Positions 1 through 5,161 of a DNA stretch of 7,036 nt are shown piece by piece (the first letter of the stretch is position 1; the number at the start of each line of letters is the position of its first letter). Below the pieces are notes generated by a model. That model worked only from the letters and a program-made list of their open reading frames with translations. It made no database searches and had not been told where the DNA came from. A program made the position numbers and the translations under genes. The stretch covers positions 1-7,036 of the forward strand of contig JALOTU010000113.1 of assembly GCA_025457725.1 (NCBI GenBank). Direction: 5' to 3'. Source of the stretch: Verrucomicrobiota bacterium. GTDB lineage: Bacteria > Verrucomicrobiota > Verrucomicrobiia > Limisphaerales > DSYF01.

Positions 1-902
1 GCCATCACGCGTTCCACCTTTGCCAGCATGGGGTTCTGACTGAACCGGCTCCGGCTCGCGTCCCGTGCGAGTTGTTCCACCTCGAGCTCCACGCCCGGCA
101 ACGCGCTCACCTTCTGGAAACAGTCATGCGCGGTCTCGGACACCACCGCCCACGGGGACAGCCAGGACTCCGTTGCCTCCGTGAGTCGAGGCAGGCAGAA
201 CGCCAGTGTTGCCCGTTTGCAGTGCGGCAGCACGGCGGCGAGGAGCACGTGTTCCTGCGGTGTCATCTCGGCGAAGCCATCCAGCCACAACCCGTCAACC
301 TCCAGGCCGCTGTCTGACCGTGCAAGGGCTTCAGTGGCCTTGTCGAACAACTGCGGTCCGTCCTCCAACCGGACCGGGTCCGCATCCCCAACCCATGCCA
401 GATACGCGCGGAGAATCATCGCCAGGTCCAACAGTTTGGCGGCCAGCTGTTGTGGTATCCCCTTCTTGGCCGCCAGCTGCTCCAGTCGGTCCGGACCCAG
501 CCGCCGTCGTTGCAGCTCGCGCAGCAGGCCGCTCAATTGCCGGGCAAACCCGGCCATCCTCGCGCTGGCCCGGAAGACACGCAGCCGGGCATGCTGCTCC
601 TCGAGAATCGCGCGCAGCACCATCACACGACCTTCCTCGCTCAACAGCTCGGGCAGCGGACGTCCGAGCTTGTCGAAGACATGGGCCGCGAGTCGTTCAA
701 AGGAGAGAATGTGCAGGCGCGTATAGCCGCGCACGGAACCCTCGGCGAGCAACTGGCGTTCGAGTTGAAAGGTGGCCTGCTTCGGGGCAACCAGGATCAG
801 GTCGGGCCCTTCGGGAAATCGCGCCAGTTCCTCACGGATCTCCGACAGGCAGCGGAACGTCTTGCCGCTGCCGGCGGGACCGATCAGGAATCGCGCGTGC
901 AT
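1..902 (-). CDS. addB: AddB-type helicase/exonuclease subunit, N-terminal part (3' end outside window)
   Basis: The reverse strand is open from ATG at 902 to the window edge, 300 codons without a stop; the C-terminal nuclease half lies outside. Seen: a Walker A motif GPAGSGKT at residues 8-15, directly after the start as is usual for AddB/RexB; VAPKQATFQLERQLL at 38-52; LSFERLA at 66-72; and WLDGFAEMTPQE at 206-217, matching the DGF..TPQE block of the AddB helicase-like domain. In the family AddB pairs with AddA to resect double-strand breaks for RecA recombination, so addA is expected further left. It is divergent from ubiD. The start is chosen from the Walker A spacing, but ATG 902 has no clear ribosome binding site and the frame stays open upstream to ATG 1037, which would overlap ubiD. 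A remote UvrD/PcrA-like helicase is a less likely alternative. Confidence 0.85.
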   Translation of the reverse strand, partial: MHARFLIGPAGSGKTFRCLSEIREELARFPEGPDLILVAPKQATFQLERQLLAEGSVRGYTRLHILSFERLAAHVFDKLGRPLPELLSEEGRVMVLRAILEEQHARLRVFRASARMAGFARQLSGLLRELQRRRLGPDRLEQLAAKKGIPQQLAAKLLDLAMILRAYLAWVGDADPVRLEDGPQLFDKATEALARSDSGLEVDGLWLDGFAEMTPQEHVLLAAVLPHCKRATLAFCLPRLTEATESWLSPWAVVSETAHDCFQKVSALPGVELEVEQLARDASRSRFSQNPMLAKVERVM

Positions 903-1030
903 GCCGTTGTTGTGCGACAAACCTGCGAGGGCGGCGAGCCATTTGTTCGCTCCTTCTGCCCGGGCGTATGGCTGGGTACGGAATGTCCCCCGAACATTGC
1001 GCCCGATGGGGGTTTTGGTAGTGTTCGCCC

Positions 1031-2581
1031 ATGGCATTCGATTCCTTCAGCGACTGGGTCAACACACTCGAGAAAGCGGGCGAGCTCAAGCGCATCTCCC
1101 AGCCGGTTGCCACGGAGCTGGAGATCACCGAACTCGCCAACCGCGAAATGAAATCCCCGGGCGGTGGGAGGGCGCTCCTGATCGAAAAGCCGACCGTCAA
1201 CGGCGAAGTCTCCCCCTTTCCGGTCGCCATCAACACCCTGGGATCCCACCAGCGCATGGCGATGAGTCTGGGGACGGAAAGTGTGGAGGCCGCCGCTGCG
1301 GAGCTCGGTTCCCTGATGAAAGCGAAGCCCCCCACGAGCGTTAAGGAAACCCTCAAACTACTCGGCACGGCAATGGAATTGCGCCACGCCAAACCAAAGG
1401 TGGTGAAGACCGGTCCGTGCAAGGAGGTCATTCACCAGGTCGAAAGTTCCAGGTCGAAAGTTGAAAGTTGGCCAAAAGCTCCGGACATCCAATCCGCAAT
1501 CCGCAATCCGCAATCCGCAATCGCCACACTCCGCACTCCGCACTCCGCACTCCCCATTCTAAAGTGCTGGCCGCTCGATGGTGGCCGCTTCATCACGCTC
1601 CCGTGCGTCGTCACCCAGGATCCCGACACCGGGGAACGCAACGTCGGCATGTACCGCATCCAGATCTACGACGACCGCACCACCGGCATGCACTGGCAGC
1701 TGCAGAAAGTCGGGGCCCGACACGGACGCCGCTACTACGAAACCGGCACCCGCATGCCCGTCAGCATCTTTCTCGGCGGCGACCCCGTGTTCACCTTCGC
1801 CGCCACGGCGCCCTTGCCCGACGGCCTGGACGAATTTCTCCTCGCCGGTTACCTGCGGAAGAAATCCGTTGAACTCGTCAAGTGCGAGACCAACGACCTT
1901 CAGGTCCCCGCCAACGCCGACTTCGTCATCGAGGGCTACGTGGACCCCACCGAGCCGTTGCGCGAGGAAGGCCCGTTTGGCGATCACACCGGTTATTACA
2001 CCCTGCCCGAGCCGTATCCCGTGCTCCACGTCACCGCCGTCACGCACCGCAAGAACGCCGTTTACCCCGCCACTATCGTGGGCATCCCGCCCATGGAGGA
2101 CTTCTACATGGGCGGCGCGTCCGTGAAACTCTTCCTGCCCGTCTTCAAGATGAACTTCCCGGAGATCGTGGACATTGCGCTACCGGCCGAGGGAGTCTTC
2201 CACAACCTCGTCTTCGTCAGCATCAAGAAAACCTACCCGATGCAGGCCTACAAAATCATGCACGGCCTCTGGGGCATGGGCCAGATGATGTTCACCAAGT
2301 ACCTCATCGTGGTGGATGACGACGTGGATGTGCACAACACCAGCGAAGTCCTCTTCCGCCTTTGCGCCAACACCGACCCGCAGCGCGACAGCCTCTTCAC
2401 CAAGGGCCCGTCCGACGTGCTCGACCACGCCACCAGCGAGATTGCCAGCGGCAGCAAACTCGGCTTTGACGCGACAAAGAAATTGCCCGGCGAAGGCTTC
2501 AACCGCCCTTGGCCGCCGCTCATCAAGATGGATGCAGCGGTGCAGGCGAAGGTGGAAAAGCTTTTCAGTTCAGCCAAGTGA
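1031..2581 (+). CDS. ubiD: UbiD-family prenylated-FMN-dependent decarboxylase
   Basis: A 516-residue protein, close to the usual 450-500 of the family plus an insertion. UbiD enzymes decarboxylate aromatic or alpha,beta-unsaturated acids in the cytoplasm using prenylated FMN supplied by UbiX; classic members act in ubiquinone or menaquinone synthesis, but the substrate here cannot be read. Seen: GERNVGMYRIQ at 201-211 (N204 and R209 are the likely metal/cofactor and catalytic positions), IEGYVDPTEPL at 300-310 (E301), EEGPFGDHTGYY at 312-323 (D318 as likely acid), VVDDDVDVHN at 427-436 and GSKLGFDATKKLPGE at 474-488, all as in E. coli UbiD. Residues about 137-173 are low-complexity and encoded by 7-bp tandem repeats, placed just before the conserved LPILKCWPLDGG. 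ATG 1031 is the first possible start, since TAG at 1019 is in frame; no clear Shine-Dalgarno is visible. Its stop overlaps the next start (GTGA). Confidence 0.93.
   Translation: MAFDSFSDWVNTLEKAGELKRISQPVATELEITELANREMKSPGGGRALLIEKPTVNGEVSPFPVAINTLGSHQRMAMSLGTESVEAAAAELGSLMKAKPPTSVKETLKLLGTAMELRHAKPKVVKTGPCKEVIHQVESSRSKVESWPKAPDIQSAIRNPQSAIATLRTPHSALPILKCWPLDGGRFITLPCVVTQDPDTGERNVGMYRIQIYDDRTTGMHWQLQKVGARHGRRYYETGTRMPVSIFLGGDPVFTFAATAPLPDGLDEFLLAGYLRKKSVELVKCETNDLQVPANADFVIEGYVDPTEPLREEGPFGDHTGYYTLPEPYPVLHVTAVTHRKNAVYPATIVGIPPMEDFYMGGASVKLFLPVFKMNFPEIVDIALPAEGVFHNLVFVSIKKTYPMQAYKIMHGLWGMGQMMFTKYLIVVDDDVDVHNTSEVLFRLCANTDPQRDSLFTKGPSDVLDHATSEIASGSKLGFDATKKLPGEGFNRPWPPLIKMDAAVQAKVEKLFSSAK
1435..1469. 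repeat. Heptamer tandem repeat, GAAAGTT type, inside ubiD
   Basis: The stretch consists of five consecutive heptamers: CCAGGTC, GAAAGTT, CCAGGTC, GAAAGTT, GAAAGTT. The first two form a perfect 14-bp direct repeat at 1435-1448 and 1449-1462. It encodes part of the extra segment of UbiD (roughly residues 136-146). A unit of 7 is not a multiple of 3, so gain or loss of one unit would shift the ubiD frame. Confidence 0.9.
1491..1525. repeat. Heptamer tandem repeat, AATCCGC type, inside ubiD
   Basis: Four perfect AATCCGC units start at 1491, 1498, 1505 and 1512, followed by one degenerate unit AATCGCC at 1519-1525. In the ubiD frame it reads as IQSAIRNPQSAIA. It lies 21 bases after the GAAAGTT-type block. 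Confidence 0.93.
1528..1555. repeat. Heptamer tandem repeat, ACTCCGC type, inside ubiD
   Basis: Three perfect ACTCCGC units start at 1528, 1535 and 1542, followed by the degenerate unit ACTCCCC at 1549-1555. The unit differs from the neighbouring AATCCGC array by one base, so the two arrays probably share an origin. In the ubiD frame it reads TLRTPHSALP and runs straight into the conserved LPILKCWP segment. Confidence 0.92.
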
Positions 2582-3312
2582 ACGACGCCGGCAAAAGAGC
2601 ATTCTTAACCGCGGAGTGGAAGCATTTGGCGATGCTCAACTACGAGATTGAACCGTCCGTGCTCGCTCCTCGCGTCCCACGAGGCACGGAGCTGGATTTG
2701 TGGAACGGAAAGAACCTGATTTCGGTTGTTGGCTTCCTGTTTTTGAAGACCCGTGTTTTCGGGGTTTCCATTCCCTTCCACCGCGATTTTGAGGAAGTGA
2801 ACTTGCGGATTTACGTCCGGCGCAAAGCCGAAGACGGCTGGAGGCGTGGCGTGGTCTTCATCAAGGAAATCGTTCCACGCGCAGCCATCGCACTCACGGC
2901 ACGCAAACTTTACAACGAACCCTACATCGCGCTGCCGATGGCCCACCAGATTGAAATTGAAACCGGTTCGGTCAAGTCGGCGGTATACTCCTGGCAATCC
3001 GGTGGTCGGCAAAACAGTCTGAATTTGACCACCCGCGGCGTGGCGCAACCTCTAACCGAAGGTTCGGAAGCTGAATTCGTCGCCGAACACTATTGGGGCT
3101 ACAACGCACAACCAGATGGCTCGACGCTGGAATATCGGGTCGAACATCCGCGTTGGCGGGTTTATGATGCCGCCAACGCACAACTGGATTGCGATGCTGC
3201 CGGTCTCTATGGCGGACAGTTTGGCGAAAGTCTCAGTCGCAAGCCATGCTCGGCGTTTCTGGCGGAAGGTTCCGCCATCACAGTTTATCAAGGCATGCGC
3301 CTGGCAAGATGA
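2578..3312 (+). CDS. DUF2071 (YqjF-like) family protein
   Basis: A 244-residue protein from the GTG start at 2578, the usual size for DUF2071. The family has no established biochemical function. Seen: FLTAEWKHLAMLNYEI at 9-24, GTELDLWNGK at 36-45, SVVGFLFLKTRVFGV at 49-63, IPFHRDFEEVNLRIYVRR at 65-82 and GVVFIKEIVPR at 91-101, matching the remembered DUF2071 pattern. GTG is chosen because FLTAEW is normally near the N-terminus and would be lost from the internal ATG at 2632; the GTG also overlaps the ubiD stop in a GTGA, giving a 4-base overlap that favours translational coupling. No transmembrane segment or signal peptide is apparent. The stop overlaps the next gene's ATG (ATGA). YqjF-like genes often sit near small redox or membrane protein genes, which fits the DCC-like gene that follows. 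Confidence 0.85.
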   Translation: MNDAGKRAFLTAEWKHLAMLNYEIEPSVLAPRVPRGTELDLWNGKNLISVVGFLFLKTRVFGVSIPFHRDFEEVNLRIYVRRKAEDGWRRGVVFIKEIVPRAAIALTARKLYNEPYIALPMAHQIEIETGSVKSAVYSWQSGGRQNSLNLTTRGVAQPLTEGSEAEFVAEHYWGYNAQPDGSTLEYRVEHPRWRVYDAANAQLDCDAAGLYGGQFGESLSRKPCSAFLAEGSAITVYQGMRLAR

Positions 3313-3703
3313 ACCAGCCAGGCGCTCATCAACAGGTGCTCGGGTGGGTGCTTTGCGATGACTCGGGCGGGTTGTGTCGGCGCTGGATCCCATTCTGGGG
3401 AACCGCGCTTCAGCGACGGGGCGTTTCCCTCGCCCCGCTTTTTGAGCAGCCTGGGTGCGGACACAACTTGAGCTCAGTGAGCCCGAATCACTGGGCGATC
3501 TGCGCTTGCTGCTGGCCGCCGGCTCGCAGATTCGCGGAGCCCACGTGTATCGCCATGCGACGCGGCGCATCTGGTGGGCCTGGCCGGTCTATCTCTTTTC
3601 CGTCGCGCCCGGACCGCGACATATCTTCGATTGGGGCTATCGCACCTTCGCCTCGAACCGTTTCCGCGTTTCGTCTGCTTGTGGGTTGCGTACAAGACGC
3701 TGA
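3309..3703 (+). pseudogene. DCC/DUF393 thiol-disulfide oxidoreductase-like gene, frameshifted
   Basis: The ATG at 3309 overlaps the DUF2071 stop (ATGA). The first frame gives 47 residues with VLCDDSGGLCRRWIPFW, matching the DUF393 N-terminus. Homology then moves to another frame at TGG 3452, giving WVRTQLELSEPESLGDLRLL, later ATRRIWWAWPVYLFS and IFDWGYRTFASNRFRVS, and stopping at 3701-3703. Adding one base near 3450-3452 (for example CCTTGG for CCTGG) restores about 131 residues, a normal family length. The second frame has a TGA at 3443, so the lesion lies between 3446 and about 3455. Family members carry an N-terminal DxxCxxC site; here the first cysteine position is Gly and only the second (C23) remains. 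Both lesions suggest decay, although an assembly error could explain the frameshift alone. Confidence 0.78.
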
Positions 3704-3986
3704 TTGCACCGCCCAAGAACCGCATTTGCTTCTGCCCGGCCCATGACGAACTTTTGTTGCATATGCAACAAAGTTTTGCACAGGGCTATACGGGCTTGAA
3801 CAAGTGGAGTTGTCGGCCAGCGTCCGGGAGCACTTTCACCCGCCGCCGATTCGCGAGCCGATGCCCTCGCGGCCTTTTCCATTGGGGGTAGCACACCTTT
3901 GCAGCACATCGCCTCCGTCGCCACCGCTTGTGTGCATGGCTGCCAGCCGCTGACCCACTTCATGTTGCATATGCAACAAAAGGTTG
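3704..3986. other. Non-coding convergent gap between the DCC pseudogene and paaX
   Basis: The frames crossing these 283 bases show no recognisable protein pattern and read as shadows. The gap lies between the 3' ends of two convergent genes. It holds two copies of the TTGCATATGCAA palindrome; the roughly 180 bases between them show nothing I can identify. The first copy is followed by GTTTTG and could act as a weak transcription terminator for the plus-strand operon, but the U-run is poor. Confidence 0.6.
3745..3780. repeat. Palindrome copy 1 (core TTGCATATGCAA)
   Basis: The core TTTGTTGCATATGCAACAAA at 3753-3772 is a perfect 20-bp inverted repeat. Its right side, TGCAACAAAGTTTTGCA at 3764-3780, is a variant of the 17-bp unit of copy 3; its left side is more degenerate. 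The flanking GCACAGGGC resembles GCACAAGGC next to copy 3, so similarity extends slightly beyond the core. It lies about 42 bases after the stop of the DCC pseudogene. Confidence 0.85.
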
Positions 3987-3988
3987 TC
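3963..3988. repeat. Palindrome copy 2, touching the paaX stop codon
   Basis: TGTTGCATATGCAACA at 3963-3978 is a perfect 16-bp inverted repeat. The right unit TGCAACAAAAGGTTGTC at 3972-3988 matches the copy 3 unit at 15 of 17 positions and overlaps two bases of the paaX stop codon (3987-3989). The left unit is degraded. Confidence 0.85.
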
Positions 3989-4778
3989 ATGGTCGGGGGT
4001 GGATGAATGCGCGCAGTTGGGAGCCGGCCTCCCGAAGCACTTCCACCCGCCGTTGCCAAGCCTGTTGGCCCGAATAAGCGGGGGGCAGAATCCGGCGAGG
4101 CAGCAGTGGGTCGATTGTCACCGCATCCAACCATGCCTCGCGTTCCGACGCCGCCCAGCGCTGCAACGCCTTCGCCGCCGCATCGCTCCGCAGCGCGCCA
4201 CCCGGGCGCTCCGCCAGAACTTTCAGATGCCGGGCATAGCGGCGGTTGATGCGCTCGAAGTCCCACGCCCCCGCGACGATTTCAACGTCCGACTCCCCCG
4301 CGCACGGCCGCGCCTCCAGCAGGAGAAGCGATTCCACATTGATCTTACCCTCGCCGAGAATTCGCCGTTCCTCCACCAGCGGATCGGGAGTGATCCACAC
4401 ACTGTTTTGCAGGTAGCCGAAGCCTCGGGCGCGCAGGTAGCGCCGCAGCCGCTCACGTTCGGTGTTATGTCCCGTGGGCACGTCGAAGACCACCAACCGC
4501 CATTGACCGTCCCACGGTCGCGCCCAGCGTTCTTCCGGGTCGCGGCCGCCCAGGACGTGCAACCGTCCCTGCGCCGTAAGCCGATACAATCGATCATCGG
4601 GCGAACCGGTGTTGCGCTCCAATAATTGCCGTCGCTCCAAGGTGGCCGTCTGCCGCAGGAGGCCGTTGCGATAGGCCCAGCTTTCGTAGGAGCCGGTCAG
4701 GTTGCGGAATGTGGGGCGGGCGAGCTGGTCGGCCGACCAGAGCAGGAGGTTCAGGAATTCCTCAGTCTTCGGTTGCAT
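3987..4778 (-). CDS. PaaX-family transcriptional regulator
   Basis: A 263-residue protein from ATG 4778, in the normal size range for PaaX (about 250-310). Three family regions are visible: an N-terminal winged-helix-like segment (about 1-75, with NGLLRQTATLERRQLLER); a Cas2-like middle segment with WRLVVFDVP at 93-101 followed by RERLRRYLRARGFGYLQNSVWI at 108-129; and a C-terminal part with WDFERINRRYARHL at 172-185 and the hallmark DPLLPRRILPPAYSG at 223-237. E. coli PaaX represses phenylacetate catabolism and is released by phenylacetyl-CoA; no paa genes are present here, so the ligand is unknown. The frame stays open upstream to 5462, but that extension is low-quality sequence crossing the palindrome. 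ATG 4778 begins the family-like region, though it lacks a clear ribosome binding site. Palindromes lie at both ends, suggesting autoregulation. Confidence 0.9.
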   Translation of the reverse strand: MQPKTEEFLNLLLWSADQLARPTFRNLTGSYESWAYRNGLLRQTATLERRQLLERNTGSPDDRLYRLTAQGRLHVLGGRDPEERWARPWDGQWRLVVFDVPTGHNTERERLRRYLRARGFGYLQNSVWITPDPLVEERRILGEGKINVESLLLLEARPCAGESDVEIVAGAWDFERINRRYARHLKVLAERPGGALRSDAAAKALQRWAASEREAWLDAVTIDPLLPRRILPPAYSGQQAWQRRVEVLREAGSQLRAFIHPRP

Positions 4779-4786
4779 GACCGAAG
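4767..4786 (-). promoter_or_regulatory. Possible hairpin holding the paaX start codon in its loop
   Basis: On the paaX strand, CTTCGGT and ACCGAAG form a 7-bp perfect stem around a 6-base loop CATGCA that contains the ATG. Such a structure could reduce or tune initiation. The stem is short and could be chance, and the downstream arm is also coding sequence (residues 2-3 of the protein). Confidence 0.35.
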
Positions 4787-5161
4787 GGTAGCAATCGGCG
4801 GGGATAGGGCAATGCAACCTTTTGTTGCATATGCAACAAAAGGTTGCACAAGGCGGCAACGGCTGCAGGAGCCGGGCTGGCGTCTCGAATTTGGGGGAGG
4901 TTCCGGCGATTTGATGTGAAGGAGCCCTGGGCGCGTGCCGCGAACCACGTCTGTTTGAGGAACGGCGGTGTCTCCACTGCCATGCTGTGGGTGTTCCCCG
5001 TCTGGCCCGGTCATCCCGGGCGGGTGTTCCCCCCTCCCCCGTGGGCTGGAGGTTGATGCGCCGACGGGCACAGAGGGCAGCCTCATGCCACAAGGATACG
5101 CGGCAGCTTACCCAAGGAGATGGGACGCGGCATGTTTTTGAGATTGAACTGGTGAGGCCCA
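4779..5161. other. 383-base divergent intergenic region between paaX and the methyltransferase-kinase gene
   Basis: Apart from palindrome copy 3, I see no gene here. The open frames on either strand are unsupported by any recognisable protein pattern. Bases 4850-5110 show no convincing sigma-70 promoter, RNA gene or repeat. Near the right end an AAGGAG at 5114-5119 precedes a tiny frame (5132-5155), and GAGG at 5154-5157 serves the kinase gene. Both flanking genes must be transcribed from this region, so promoters should be here although I cannot place them. Confidence 0.6.
4813..4848. repeat. Palindrome copy 3: perfect 36-bp inverted repeat, putative operator
   Basis: All 18 base pairs match around the centre at 4830/4831. 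It can also be read as two adjacent 17-bp units, TGCAACCTTTTGTTGCA (4813-4829) and TGCAACAAAAGGTTGCA (4832-4848), separated by TA; each unit is itself an imperfect palindrome of form TGCAAC-N5-GTTGCA. It sits 35 bases upstream of the paaX start, where an autorepressor site would be expected. Binding by the adjacent PaaX protein is an inference from position and symmetry. E. coli PaaX sites are also imperfect palindromes of about 15 bp, but with a different sequence. Confidence 0.85.

Noticed and set aside
206..1021. Plus-strand frames of up to 271 codons over bases 181-1151
   Set aside because: They are Arg/Pro/Ser-rich shadows of the minus-strand addB gene, which has a Walker A motif and AddB motifs.
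994..1026. Promoter for ubiD: TTGCGC, 16 bases, TAGTGT
   Set aside because: Both hexamers fit the sigma-70 consensus poorly, and the -10 would nearly touch the start codon.
1435..1555. CRISPR-like array
   Set aside because: The units are contiguous 7-mers without spacers and lie inside a coding frame. The Cas2-like fold in the nearby PaaX protein is a normal part of that family and does not indicate CRISPR.
3435..3460. Programmed -1 frameshift in the DCC gene
   Set aside because: No X XXY YYZ slippery heptamer is in phase between the upstream TGA at 3443 and TGG 3452. Slipping at the T-run would meet that TGA at once.
3752..3778. Palindrome copy 1 as a rho-independent terminator
   Set aside because: The stem is AT-rich and is followed by only four T in GTTTTG. 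The same core also occurs in a promoter region, so a protein-binding site or repeat explains it better.
3637..4266. A 209-codon minus-strand frame across the convergent gap
   Set aside because: It runs over the DCC pseudogene, two palindromes and the 3' end of paaX in the wrong frame, with no protein-like pattern.
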